Shown here in pieces: positions 29,325 through 38,060 of a stretch of 42,299 nucleotides of DNA. Position 1 is the first letter of the stretch. Every line of letters starts with the position of its first letter. Source of the DNA: an uncultured bacterium (GTDB lineage Bacteria > Actinomycetota > Actinomycetes > S36-B12); NCBI GenBank assembly GCA_903934925.1, contig CAIZPS010000242.1:1-42299 (forward strand), written 5' to 3'. Under the pieces are notes generated by a model. That model saw only the letters and a program-made list of their open reading frames with translations, was not told where the DNA came from and searched no databases. Both the position numbers and the translations under genes were made by a program.

Positions 29325-30740
29325 TCAGGAGTCGAACCCCATGCCCAGGCGATCGAGCGTGCGCAGCCACAGATCACGGCGACCAGTGACGTCCGCGCGC
29401 GTGAGGGACCTGGTCGTGATGGAGATCCCCATCGACCGCAGAGGTTCGGGCGGGAAGGGCAGCGGCTTGGTGCGAACCATGCGCAGGCGCGTCCGCTCGG
29501 TCTCGCGCCCCTCGAGGAGGTCGAGCATGGTGAGCGCCCCGAATCGCGAGGCCCCCACACCAAGCCCCGTGAAGCCCAGGACGTAGCCAACCTTGCCGGA
29601 CAGTGCCGTTCCCCAGAATGCCGAGAAGCGCGAGCAGGTGTCGATGACACCACCCCAGCCATGCGTGAATCGCAGATCCCTCAGACTCGGAAAGGTCTGG
29701 TGGAAGTGCTCGGCGATCCGCGCAAGGTGCGTGCTGTCCGTCTCCCAGCGGCGCTCGAAGCGACTACCGAAATGGTGGACGGCGTCGTAGCCGCCCCAGA
29801 GGATGCGACCGTCGGGCGTGACCCGGTAGTAGTGGAACCGATTGCCCGCGTCCGAGAGCCCCTCGCGTCCGCTCCATCCGATCGACCCCCACTGCTCGGC
29901 ACTCAGGGGCTCCGTGACGAGGACATAGTCGTAGACCGGCACGATGTAGTGGCGCAAGCGAGACAGCAGCGGCGGATACGCGTTTGTCGCCAGTGCGACA
30001 CGCGGCGCGACGACGGATCCAGCTGGAGTCATGACGCGAACCCGCGCACCGGCCTCCTGCAGTGCCGTCACCGGTGTGCCCTCGTGCACGACGACACCCG
30101 CACTTCGCATCGCTGCGGCGAGTCCCCAGGCAAGGCGGGCCGGATCCACCAGCGCCACCCCCGACCGATCGAGGAGCCCCGCCACATAGGTCGGGGAGTC
30201 GACGAGGGCCCGGGTGGCGTCCTGGTCGAGCCATTCGAGGTCCTCTCCGTACTCCTGACCTAGTCGTGCGAGATCGCGCAGGTCCGATGCCTGATGCTCA
30301 GTGACGGCAACGTCCAGCTCTCCAGCACGACGGAAGTCGCATTCGATGCCGAACTCGCGCACGGTCTGCTCGATGGCCTCGAAGTTCTCGCGGCCCAGAC
30401 GAAGCAGGGTGGGAAGCTCGTCACCGAACCGTGCGGCGCCATTGGCGAGGCCGTGCGTCAGGGAGGCAGAGACGAATCCGCCATTGCGTCCCGTGGCACC
30501 CTCGGCGATCCGTCCGCCCTCCAGCAGAACCACTCGACGCTCGGGATCGGCCTGCTTCGCGAGAAGTGCCGTCCAGAGCCCGGTGAAGCCTCCGCCGACG
30601 ATGACAAGGTCGGCCTCATCCACCCCCGAGAGTGGCGGCTGAGGCGTCGGCCGGTCAGGGGAATCCAGCCAGAAGGGCACAGTGCGGAGGCCCTGGACGG
30701 CTTGGCGCGCGGCTGCGCCTGGCTGCTCGGAGAACTGCAT
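29325..30740 (-). CDS. FAD-dependent oxidoreductase, PuuB-like (gamma-glutamylputrescine oxidase family)
   Basis: The 471-residue protein from ATG 30740 (GAGGAG site) belongs to the DAO flavoprotein family: an ADP-binding loop DLVIVGGGFTGLWTAL (about 42-57), E-G-G-R-I-A-E-G-A-T-G-R-N-G-G-F, and a C-terminal G-L-G-V-G-A-S-R-F segment. Its overall pattern resembles PuuB-type oxidases of polyamine or gamma-glutamylated amine. It would oxidise a primary or secondary amine to an aldehyde, releasing hydrogen peroxide. It is the last gene of the putative operon, 100 bp after the second potD. No puuA is visible, so direct polyamine oxidation, or a puuA elsewhere, is possible. Substrate is inferred from context. 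Confidence 0.82.
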   Translation of the reverse strand: MQFSEQPGAAARQAVQGLRTVPFWLDSPDRPTPQPPLSGVDEADLVIVGGGFTGLWTALLAKQADPERRVVLLEGGRIAEGATGRNGGFVSASLTHGLANGAARFGDELPTLLRLGRENFEAIEQTVREFGIECDFRRAGELDVAVTEHQASDLRDLARLGQEYGEDLEWLDQDATRALVDSPTYVAGLLDRSGVALVDPARLAWGLAAAMRSAGVVVHEGTPVTALQEAGARVRVMTPAGSVVAPRVALATNAYPPLLSRLRHYIVPVYDYVLVTEPLSAEQWGSIGWSGREGLSDAGNRFHYYRVTPDGRILWGGYDAVHHFGSRFERRWETDSTHLARIAEHFHQTFPSLRDLRFTHGWGGVIDTCSRFSAFWGTALSGKVGYVLGFTGLGVGASRFGALTMLDLLEGRETERTRLRMVRTKPLPFPPEPLRSMGISITTRSLTRADVTGRRDLWLRTLDRLGMGFDS

Positions 30741-30840
30741 GGATGCTCCTCGACGTGTGGACGACAGATGAGGACAGGACCGACCGCCCTGCCTTCCCAC
30801 CAGTCCCTTCAACGTGAGGCGAGATCTTCATGCTAGCCGC

Positions 30841-32007
30841 CTACGTGGATACCACCCTGTCGAACGCCCGATCAAGAAGGCCAGTGCGCTCACTGGACAG
30901 TGCCTGCGTGACGTAGCACGCGTCCAGGACCTCATCGGGCGGGAAGATCCACGGATCCTCCACGAGCTCGGGATCCACGTCCAACATGGCCTCCTGCGCC
31001 CCCTGCACCGGGCACACGTACTGGATCCAGGCCGCAAGCCGCGCTGCGACCGACGGGTCGTAGTAGAAGTTCATCAGCGACGCGGCGCTTGCCTGATTCG
31101 GGGACACCACGGGGATCAGCATCGAGTCGGCCCACACCAGCCCACCGCTCTCCGGCAGGCCGAATCCGTAGCCCTCCCCCAAAGCGAGTACGTCCCCGGA
31201 CCAGCCGAACACCGCGATGAGGTCGCCGGAGTCGAGACCGCCGATGTAGTCGTTGCCCGTCACCTGGCGGATCTGACCCGAGTCGACCTGCTGCTGCAGA
31301 AGCAGAAGCGTGGAATCGAACTCCTCGTCGGTGAAGGATGACGGGTCGAATCCAGCCCACGCGAGCATCAGCCCCATCGTGTCCATCGTCTCCGAGAGCA
31401 CTGATACCCGGCCGGCCAGCCTCGGATCGAAGAACTGGTCCAGGGAGTCCAGGCGGTCCACCCCCATGCGCTCCTGCAGGAGCGCCGTGTTCCAACCCAT
31501 GCCCGTGAACCCCGATTGCCACGGCAGCGTGTATCGACGATCGGGGTCGAAGGATGCGGCCGCCAGACGCGGCAGCAGGTTGACGGCGTTGGGGATCAGG
31601 GCATAGTCCAGCGGCGCCACGAATCCGCGTTCGATGAACTGCTGGGCAGTCTCCTCAGACAGCACGACAATGTCGCGATCGATATCCCTGCCCTGCTCGA
31701 GCGGGGACTGCACCTTGGCCAGGAACTCGCTTCCGTCGTTGATGTCCTCCGTGTAGACCACCTCGATGCCACTCGACGCCCTGAAGTCGTCAAGAGTCGT
31801 GGGTTCGTCGCCCTCGGCCTGATCGATGTAGGCAGGCCAATTGGAGAATCGGACGACCCGCTCCGCCTCCGGATCGGTCGTGGGCGCTCCCGAGGGGAGC
31901 TCAGAGGTCGTGCTGGCGGCACCGCACGCGGCGACCGTCAGACCCAGACCCCCCAACGCCGCTGATCCAAGGACGCTCCGTCGCGTCAGCCGAACGGGCA
32001 CGTACAC
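30841..32007 (-). CDS. potD: Polyamine ABC transporter substrate-binding lipoprotein, second copy (PotD/PotF family)
   Basis: A 388-residue exported lipoprotein: twin-arginine-like L-T-R-R-S-V-L and lipobox V-A-A-C with Cys 28. The mature part is a SBP_bac family PotD-type binding protein with F-S-N-W-P-A-Y-I-D, then Y-T-E-D-I-N-D, P-W-Q-S-G-F-T-G-M-G-W-N and the conserved V-D-S-G-Q-I-R-Q-V-T-G-N-D-Y. It closely resembles the other PotD here but has diverged around the ligand-binding region. GTG 32007 directly abuts the potC stop (TAG at 32008-32010). It likely presents putrescine or spermidine, or another amine, to PotABC. Whether its ligand differs from the first copy is unknown. Confidence 0.88.
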   Translation of the reverse strand: MYVPVRLTRRSVLGSAALGGLGLTVAACGAASTTSELPSGAPTTDPEAERVVRFSNWPAYIDQAEGDEPTTLDDFRASSGIEVVYTEDINDGSEFLAKVQSPLEQGRDIDRDIVVLSEETAQQFIERGFVAPLDYALIPNAVNLLPRLAAASFDPDRRYTLPWQSGFTGMGWNTALLQERMGVDRLDSLDQFFDPRLAGRVSVLSETMDTMGLMLAWAGFDPSSFTDEEFDSTLLLLQQQVDSGQIRQVTGNDYIGGLDSGDLIAVFGWSGDVLALGEGYGFGLPESGGLVWADSMLIPVVSPNQASAASLMNFYYDPSVAARLAAWIQYVCPVQGAQEAMLDVDPELVEDPWIFPPDEVLDACYVTQALSSERTGLLDRAFDRVVST

Positions 32008-32841
32008 CTACGAACGTGGCAGGGCTGCATCGGCAGCGATCGGTGTCGGGTTGTCGAGCGCCCTGCGCTTGCGGTGGTTCACGTACTGTGCCGTCAGCAC
32101 GATGACCAGTGCCACCAGGAACACAATCGTGGCCAGCGCGTTCACCTGCACGGGGATTCCCCGCTGGGCAGCGCCCCAGATGTAGATCGGGAACGTGACC
32201 AGCGTGCCGGCATTGAAGAAGCTGATGATGAAGTCGTCGAACGACAGCGAGAAGCCCAGAAGGGCCGCACCCAGGATGCCCGGCAGGACGAGCGGGAAGG
32301 TGACATAGCGGAATACCGCTCTTGGATTCGCGTAGAGATCGCGCGCCGCCTCCTCCAGCCGAGGATCCATTCCCTGCAGACGCGCCTTCACCGTCACCAC
32401 GACGAACGAGATGATGAACATGATGTGCGCGATGATGACGGTTATCTGCCCGAGCGGGAAGCGCAAGTTGAGGAAGAGCGCCAGCAGGCTGGCACCCATC
32501 ACGACCTCAGGCGTGGCCATGGGCAGGAAGATCAGCAGGTTCGTCGTGCTTCGGCCGCGGAACCGGTAGCGCACGAGCGCGAAGGCGATCATCGTGCCGA
32601 GAAGCGTCGCCACAATCGTCGACACGATGCCGATCTGAATGCTCGTGACGAAGGATGAGCACACCCCAGGAACTCCGCAGAGATTCGCCCACGCCTCGAG
32701 GGAGAACTCGTCGAACTTCAGGTTGTACTTGCCCGCGGGCTTGTTGAACGAGAGAACCATGATGACCGCGATCGGGATGAACAGGTACACGAGCACCGCG
32801 ATCGCCACAATGCCCACGAGGTTCCGGCGAAGCCAGCGCAT
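32008..32841 (-). CDS. potC: Polyamine ABC transporter permease PotC
   Basis: A 277-residue inner-membrane permease with about six helices. The BPD_transp_1 EAA motif is seen as E-E-A-A-R-D-L-Y-A-N-P (about 175-185), and the N-terminus has a long hydrophobic helix with I-A-V-L-V-Y-L-F-I-P. It pairs with PotB to form the translocation pore. ATG 32841 shares its A with the potB stop (TGATG), so translation is coupled. Related families include other amine importers, but the neighbours fit polyamines. Confidence 0.94.
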   Translation of the reverse strand: MRWLRRNLVGIVAIAVLVYLFIPIAVIMVLSFNKPAGKYNLKFDEFSLEAWANLCGVPGVCSSFVTSIQIGIVSTIVATLLGTMIAFALVRYRFRGRSTTNLLIFLPMATPEVVMGASLLALFLNLRFPLGQITVIIAHIMFIISFVVVTVKARLQGMDPRLEEAARDLYANPRAVFRYVTFPLVLPGILGAALLGFSLSFDDFIISFFNAGTLVTFPIYIWGAAQRGIPVQVNALATIVFLVALVIVLTAQYVNHRKRRALDNPTPIAADAALPRS

Positions 32842-33737
32842 CAGACGAGATCCTCCGTCCCGGCTCTTCGGATGTACGTGAACACGAGGACCAAGATGCC
32901 TGCCATCAGCACGAAGGACAGGGCGCTGGCGGTCGGATAGTCTCGAAACTGGATGAAGTTGATCTGGATCGCGTTTCCGATCATGCGGTTGCCCGTGGAC
33001 CCCAGCAGCGCGGCATTGATGTAGTCGCCCATGGCGGGGATGAAGGTGAGCAGGGTGCCAGCCACGACCCCGGGCAAGGAGAGCGGCCACGTGACCTTGC
33101 GGAAGGCCGTGATCGGCGATGCGTAGAGGTCACCGGCAGCCTCGATGAGCCGGGGATCGATCTTCTCGAGTGCTGCGTAGAGCGGCAGGATCATGAACGG
33201 CAGGAAGTTGTACGTGAGCCCCGCCACAACGGCAATGCCCGTGTTCAGGATCCTGCCCTCGGGCAGCAGGTGTAGCGCATTGAGTGTGCTGGTGATGAAC
33301 CCCTCGTCGGAAAGGATCGTCTTCCAGGCGTAAGTACGCAGCAGGAAGGAGGCAAAGGATGGCGCGATGACCAGGACAAGCATGAGCGAGCGCCAGCGAC
33401 CAGCGCGAAAGGCGATGAAGTAGGCGAGCGGGTACGCAATGGCCAGGGCCAGCAGAGTGGCGATGCCGGCGTAGAGGAACGACCGGAGGAACAGCGGCCA
33501 GTACTCGGCGAGAGCATCCGAATAGTTGCTGAACTGAAGGCCGAACATGTACCGCCCCGACTTGCCCGGGACGGGCTGCTGGAGGCTGGTCAGGAAGAGC
33601 GTCACGAATGGGATGGCGAAGAACACAGCGAGCCAGGCGATACCCGGGAACAGCAGCAGGTAGCCCGTGCGCGACGATCGCTGAGCCACCGGGGCCGGAG
33701 CCCCTGAGACGCCCGACGTGGGAACGACGGCGACCAT
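32841..33737 (-). CDS. potB: Polyamine ABC transporter permease PotB
   Basis: A 298-residue permease with a short disordered N-terminus and about six membrane helices. It has F-P-G-I-A-W-L-A-V-F-F-A-I-P in the first helix, L-R-T-Y-A-W-K-T-I-L in the periplasmic loop region typical of PotB, and an EAA-like loop I-E-A-A-G-D-L-Y-A-S-P (about 205). It starts 2 nt after potA and overlaps potC by 1 nt. The start is ATG 33737. Polyamine specificity is inherited from the binding proteins. Confidence 0.94.
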   Translation of the reverse strand: MVAVVPTSGVSGAPAPVAQRSSRTGYLLLFPGIAWLAVFFAIPFVTLFLTSLQQPVPGKSGRYMFGLQFSNYSDALAEYWPLFLRSFLYAGIATLLALAIAYPLAYFIAFRAGRWRSLMLVLVIAPSFASFLLRTYAWKTILSDEGFITSTLNALHLLPEGRILNTGIAVVAGLTYNFLPFMILPLYAALEKIDPRLIEAAGDLYASPITAFRKVTWPLSLPGVVAGTLLTFIPAMGDYINAALLGSTGNRMIGNAIQINFIQFRDYPTASALSFVLMAGILVLVFTYIRRAGTEDLV

Positions 33738-33739
33738 CC

Positions 33740-34927
33740 TCAGACTCCAGTGCCGTCAGCCAGCAGGTGCGCGGCCGTGCGCGCACCCTCGGCTGCCTCC
33801 GGGTCCACCCCGGCGGTGCCCCCCTGAGCAGGATGCAGTCCGAACGTGTGGCTCGGGGACCAATGCAGGACGACGGGATCTCCGACCTCGCATCGATCGC
33901 CGACGATGACGTTCTGCTCGAAGACGATCAGCTCCTGACCCCAGGGCGCGTCGACCAGGTACTGGGTCGACACGCCCGTGTAGGAGACGTCGGTGACCCG
34001 GCCCTCGAGCCTGTTGTGACCCTCGGGGATCCGGCCGGCATCGACCGCGTCGAGAATGGTGATCTTCTCCGGCCGGACGCCGACCGTGATCTCGGTCCCC
34101 AGGCTGAAGCATCGATTCGACGGCACCGCGAGGGTGAGACCGTGTGCCTCGACCAGCGTGTGATCCCCAGATACCCCCGTACGGCGCCCGGCGATCAGGT
34201 TGGACTGCCCCAGGAAGTTCGCGACGAAGACCGTTCGCGGGGTCTCGTAGATCTCGGCCGGATGGCCCATCTGCTCGATGCGACCAGCATTCATCACAGC
34301 CACGGTGTCGGCCATCGTCATGGCCTCCTCCTGGTCGTGGGTGACGTGGACGAAGGTCGTGCCGACGTCGACCTGGATGCGCTTGAGCTCGATCTGCATC
34401 TGCCGCCGCAGTTTGAGATCGAGCGCACCCAGCGGCTCGTCGAGGAGCAGGACGTCCGGCTGGTTGATGAGGGCCCGGGCCACCGCCACGCGCTGCTGCT
34501 GGCCGCCGGACAGCTGGGCGGGCTTTCGCCGGGCCATGGGCCCCAGCTCGACGAGTTCGAGCATGCGCTCCACCTGGCCGCGAACGTCCTTGACGCCCCG
34601 GCGGCGCAGACCGAAGGCGACGTTCTCGTAGATGTCGAGGTGGGGGAAGAGCGCATACGACTGGAACACCGTGTTGACCGGTCGCTCGAAGGCGCGAAGC
34701 GCTGTGATGTCCCGATCGCCGATCATGATGGATCCCTGCGTCGGATCCTCGAGACCTGCCACCATTCGCAACGTCGTCGTCTTGCCACAGCCCGATGCTC
34801 CGAGCAGGGCGAAGAAGGAGCCGGCCGGAATCGTCAGCGTGAGGTCGTCGACGGCAACGAAGTCACCGAAGCTCTTGGTCAGGCTGCGCAGATGAAGGTC
34901 CTCCACCTGGCGCGTTCCATCCACCAC
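33740..34927 (-). CDS. potA: Polyamine ABC transporter ATP-binding protein PotA
   Basis: The 395-residue ATPase powers polyamine import. Walker A is GASGCGKTT (about 43-51), the Q-loop lies in V-F-Q-S-Y-A-L-F-P-H, the signature is LSGGQQQR, Walker B is LLLDEPLGALD, and the switch His follows in V-T-H-D-Q-E-E-A. A C-terminal TOBE-type domain (about 280-370) is typical of PotA/MalK. The start is one of two consecutive GTG codons (34927, 34924), with GGGGAG upstream. The C-terminal 25 residues are Ala/Gly-rich and unaligned. Confidence 0.95.
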   Translation of the reverse strand: MVDGTRQVEDLHLRSLTKSFGDFVAVDDLTLTIPAGSFFALLGASGCGKTTTLRMVAGLEDPTQGSIMIGDRDITALRAFERPVNTVFQSYALFPHLDIYENVAFGLRRRGVKDVRGQVERMLELVELGPMARRKPAQLSGGQQQRVAVARALINQPDVLLLDEPLGALDLKLRRQMQIELKRIQVDVGTTFVHVTHDQEEAMTMADTVAVMNAGRIEQMGHPAEIYETPRTVFVANFLGQSNLIAGRRTGVSGDHTLVEAHGLTLAVPSNRCFSLGTEITVGVRPEKITILDAVDAGRIPEGHNRLEGRVTDVSYTGVSTQYLVDAPWGQELIVFEQNVIVGDRCEVGDPVVLHWSPSHTFGLHPAQGGTAGVDPEAAEGARTAAHLLADGTGV

Positions 34928-34967
34928 CGAGATCGCTCCCCTACTCGTCGGGTGTCGTCGGACGACA

Positions 34968-36179
34968 CTAGTTGCCGATGGCGCTCTGGAACTCCCGCTC
35001 GTACTTCTCGTTCTGCTCCGGAGTCAGGGTCATGAACACGTAGGCATTCGACAGCGTCTCGTCAGACGGGAAGATCCACTGGTTCTCCACGAGCGCCGGA
35101 TCGATCTCGGCCATCGCCTCCTTGGCGCCCTTCACGGGAGTGATGTACTGCACGTATGCCGCGACGGTGGCCGCCACCACCGGGTCGTAGTAGTAGTTCA
35201 TGGCCAGCTCGCCATTCTTCTTGTGCTGCGCGAGTGCAGGAACGAGCATGTTGTCGGTCCAGAGCGTTCCCCCGGTCTCCGGAAGGGCCACGCCGAAGTC
35301 CTCACCGAGCTGGATCATGTCGCCTGACCACCCGATCACTGCGATCACATCGCCGGTCTCCAGCGCTGCGATGTAGTCATTGCCCGTCACCTGACGGATC
35401 TGACCGCTGTCGACCTGCTGGGTGAGCAGCTCGATCGCCTTGCTGAAATCGTCATCGGTGAAGTTCGTCGGATCCGCACCCTGATAGGCCATCAGGATGC
35501 CCATGGTGTCGCGCATCTCGGAGAGCACCGTGATGCGTCCCTTGAGGGCCGGGTCGAAGAGCTGGTCGAGAGAGGAGAGGGTCTCGCTCCCGATCGCGCT
35601 CTGGAGAGCGGACTTGTTCCAGCCGAACGCACCGAAGCCGGACTGCCAGGGCAGCGTGTACTCGCGGTTGGGATCGAAGCTCACTCCCTGCCAGGCCGGC
35701 AGGAGGTTCGCGCTGTTCGGGATCAGCTCGAGATTCAGCTTCTGGGCGTAGCCGTTCTCGATCCAGAGCGCTGCCATCCAGTCCGTCAGGACGACGATGT
35801 CGCGGCCGATGTCCTGACCCTGCTCGAGCTGGGTGCGCACCTTGGCGAAGAACTCGTTGTTGTCGTTGACATCCTCGGTGTACGTGACCGCGATGCCGGC
35901 CTGCTCCTGGAATGCCTCGAGACTGGGGCGGGAGCCGGTCGCATCGTCGATATCGATGTAGAGAGGCCAGTTCGACCAGTTGAGGGTCTTGTCGGTGTCG
36001 CTGAGGTCCTCGGCCGAGGCCGCTTCACCCGCGGTTCCGGAGTCGCCACCAGCGCCGCAGGCCGCCGCCACCATGGCCGCGCTTCCGATCCCAGCCACCT
36101 GAAGCAGGCGACGACGGGATACCGAGGAACGCATCGTTCCGGCCAGGGCGGCGATCATCTCGGGGCGCTGCATGGTCAT
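34968..36179 (-). CDS. potD: Polyamine ABC transporter substrate-binding lipoprotein, first copy (PotD/PotF family)
   Basis: A 403-residue exported lipoprotein. It has S-R-R-R-L-L-Q-V-A-G (twin-arginine-like) and a lipobox A-A-A-C with Cys 41, then a Gly/Ser/Ala-rich spacer. The binding-protein core has L-N-W-S-N-W-P-L-Y-I-D, Y-T-E-D-V-N-D-N-N-E-F-F, P-W-Q-S-G-F-G-A-F-G-W-N and V-D-S-G-Q-I-R-Q-V-T-G-N-D-Y, matching the second copy in order. ATG 36179 is preceded by GGAGGAATC. It lies 107 bp downstream of the aldehyde dehydrogenase stop and 40 bp upstream of potA. It is the main candidate for delivery of putrescine or spermidine. Confidence 0.9.
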   Translation of the reverse strand: MTMQRPEMIAALAGTMRSSVSRRRLLQVAGIGSAAMVAAACGAGGDSGTAGEAASAEDLSDTDKTLNWSNWPLYIDIDDATGSRPSLEAFQEQAGIAVTYTEDVNDNNEFFAKVRTQLEQGQDIGRDIVVLTDWMAALWIENGYAQKLNLELIPNSANLLPAWQGVSFDPNREYTLPWQSGFGAFGWNKSALQSAIGSETLSSLDQLFDPALKGRITVLSEMRDTMGILMAYQGADPTNFTDDDFSKAIELLTQQVDSGQIRQVTGNDYIAALETGDVIAVIGWSGDMIQLGEDFGVALPETGGTLWTDNMLVPALAQHKKNGELAMNYYYDPVVAATVAAYVQYITPVKGAKEAMAEIDPALVENQWIFPSDETLSNAYVFMTLTPEQNEKYEREFQSAIGN

Positions 36180-36215
36180 GATTCCTCCGGACGTGGTCTG
36201 GTCAGGCTGACTTAT

Positions 36216-36254
36216 GGGCGGGCGGGTGGGCTGGCGGGTGGGCTGGCGGGTGTG
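36216..36254 (+). repeat. G-quadruplex motif plus 12-bp G-rich tandem repeat
   Basis: GGGCGGGCGGGTGGG (36216-36230) has four G3 tracts separated by single bases, the classic strong intrastrand quadruplex pattern. It continues as two 12-bp units GGGTGGGCTGGC (36224-36235 and 36236-36247) and a partial third. The G-rich strand is the template strand for the minus-strand pot operon, in the 106-bp gap between the aldehyde dehydrogenase gene and potD. It may slow RNA polymerase, set a ratio between the genes, or be an unselected repeat. Confidence 0.8.
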
Positions 36255-36285
36255 CTCGTTCGTGCTGGCACTCTAGTCCCAGACA

Positions 36286-37773
36286 TCACCCATTGTCGGT
36301 AAAGATCGTGCGGTGCCATGGCTTGCGTGCCTCTCCGGTGATGTCCAGTGACACATGCTTGACGAGGGTGTACTCGTCGAAGGAGTACGTCGACATGTCC
36401 TTGCCGAAGCCGGACTGGCCGAAGCCGCCGTGGGGCATCTCGCTCACGATGGGGATGTGGTCGTTGATCCACACGCAGCCGGCCCGGATCTCCCGCTGGG
36501 CCCGCAGGGCCCGGAAGACGTCCCGGGTCCAGGCGGAGGCCGCCAGGCCGTAGACGGTGTCGTTGGCGAGGGCGAGCCCTTCATCCTCGGTATCGAAGGG
36601 CAGCACGACCAGCACGGGCCCGAACACCTCATCCCGGACGATCTCCGACTCCTGACGGGCGTCCACGACGAGCGTGGGCCGGTAGTAGGCGCCGGCCGCG
36701 AGGTCCCCCCCAGGAGCGGACCCGCCCGTCACCACCCGGGCACCCGCTGCCCGGGCCCGCTCGACGAAGCCGGCCACCCGCTCCGCCTGCCGGGAGGAGA
36801 CCAGCGGGCCAAGATCAGTGGCCGGATCCAGGGGAGCGCCGAGGCGGATCGACTCGAACAGGTCGGCGACACCCGCCACGAAGGCGTCGTAGAGGGGGCG
36901 CTGGACGTAGGCGCGCGTGGCGGCAGTGCAGTCCTGACCGGTGTTGATCAGGCTGGCCGCCACGGCTCCGTGGACAGCCGCCTCTAGATCTGCATCGTCG
37001 AAGACGATGAAGGGCGCCTTGCCGCCCAGTTCGAGATGAACCCGCTTGATGCCGCGGGTGGCCAGTTCCATCACTCGCCGACCGACCGGGGTGGAGCCGG
37101 TGAAGGACACCATGTCGACGCCCGGATGCCCGACGAGGGCCTCTCCTGCCACGGGCCCGGTGCCCACCACCACGTTCACCACGCCGGGTGGGATGTCGAC
37201 GGCGGCGCAGTCCTCCGCGAGCATCAGCGAGGTCAAGGGGGTGATCTCCGCAGGCTTCAGGACGATCGTGTTGCCGGCCGCCACTGCCGGCAGGACCTTC
37301 CACATCGCCATCTGCAGCGGGTAGTTCCACGGGGCGATGGAGCCCACAACCCCGATGGGCTCACGACGGATGAGTGACGTGTGGACGCCGTCCCACTCGG
37401 CGGCCGCCTTGCCCTCGAGGTTGCGGGCCGCCCCGGCGAAGAACGCCACGTTGTCGATCGACCCGGGAACGTCGAACTCGGTGGACAGCCGGATCGGCTT
37501 GCCCGTCTGCCGGGTCTCCGTCTCGGCGTACTCCTGTGCTCGCGAGGTGAGCCTGTCCGCCAACCGGATCAGTGCGGACGACCGCTCGACCGGCGGCACG
37601 CGGGACCACACTTCGAATCCCGTGCGTGCAGCTGACACGGCATTGTCGACGTCCGCCGCACCCGCCAGCTTGAAAGTCGCGATTGTCTCCCCGGATGAGG
37701 GGTCTGTGACTGACGCGCTCGAGCCGGAGGTCCCCTCTCGAGCAGATCCCCCCGAGAAGACGGCCAGCGCCAT
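36286..37773 (-). CDS. patD: Aldehyde dehydrogenase, gamma-aminobutyraldehyde dehydrogenase type
   Basis: The 495-residue NAD(P)+-dependent aldehyde dehydrogenase has Lys 173 in V-L-K-P-A-E, the catalytic Glu 248 in L-E-L-G-G-K, and the nucleophile Cys 282 in N-T-G-Q-D-C-T-A-A-T-R. The N-T-G-Q-D-C variant (instead of the usual N-x-G-Q-x-C) is a feature of gamma-aminobutyraldehyde dehydrogenases (PatD/Prr). It would oxidise 4-aminobutanal, formed from putrescine, to GABA, feeding gabT. ATG 37773 has AGGAGAC upstream. It is the first gene of the minus-strand polyamine block. Other omega-amino aldehydes are possible substrates; gene name is by similarity. Confidence 0.88.
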   Translation of the reverse strand: MALAVFSGGSAREGTSGSSASVTDPSSGETIATFKLAGAADVDNAVSAARTGFEVWSRVPPVERSSALIRLADRLTSRAQEYAETETRQTGKPIRLSTEFDVPGSIDNVAFFAGAARNLEGKAAAEWDGVHTSLIRREPIGVVGSIAPWNYPLQMAMWKVLPAVAAGNTIVLKPAEITPLTSLMLAEDCAAVDIPPGVVNVVVGTGPVAGEALVGHPGVDMVSFTGSTPVGRRVMELATRGIKRVHLELGGKAPFIVFDDADLEAAVHGAVAASLINTGQDCTAATRAYVQRPLYDAFVAGVADLFESIRLGAPLDPATDLGPLVSSRQAERVAGFVERARAAGARVVTGGSAPGGDLAAGAYYRPTLVVDARQESEIVRDEVFGPVLVVLPFDTEDEGLALANDTVYGLAASAWTRDVFRALRAQREIRAGCVWINDHIPIVSEMPHGGFGQSGFGKDMSTYSFDEYTLVKHVSLDITGEARKPWHRTIFTDNG

Positions 37774-37822
37774 GTTGTCTCCTGTCTGCCGGTTCGGCGG
37801 TGTGTCTCAGCACCGCTTGGTG

Positions 37823-37851
37823 AGCGTAGGCCCCGATTCCCTCGCATCGAA
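37823..37851 (-). promoter_or_regulatory. Candidate promoter of the polyamine operon
   Basis: On the minus strand TTCGAT (37846-37851), a 17-bp spacer and TACGCT (37823-37828) lie about 50 bp upstream of the aldehyde dehydrogenase ATG. The same -10 hexamer, TACGCT, precedes gabT. The leader would be about 43 nt. The -35 is a weak match. Confidence 0.45.
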
Positions 37852-38060
37852 GCACGCCCAACCCGACCGGGCAAGGCCACGCACGGGGCAGCACGCCTTG
37901 TGGGCCGAGATTCTGGTTGGCTCTGGGGTTCGCCCACGGGACTGACCCCTCAAACTCCTCTCACGGGGAGCCACTGCGCTGTACCGTCCGTCGGGGCGCA
38001 AGGAGCGGATCCCTGGTCAACGTCCCTCACCCAACTACCTGCCACCTGCGGAGTGACGCC

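Noticed and set aside
37774..38060. Possible small gene between the aldehyde dehydrogenase and P450 genes
   Set aside because: The open frames here have poor starts and no family features. The region looks like a divergent control region, with TACGCT on the minus strand and a weak TACCGT (37982-37987) on the plus strand.
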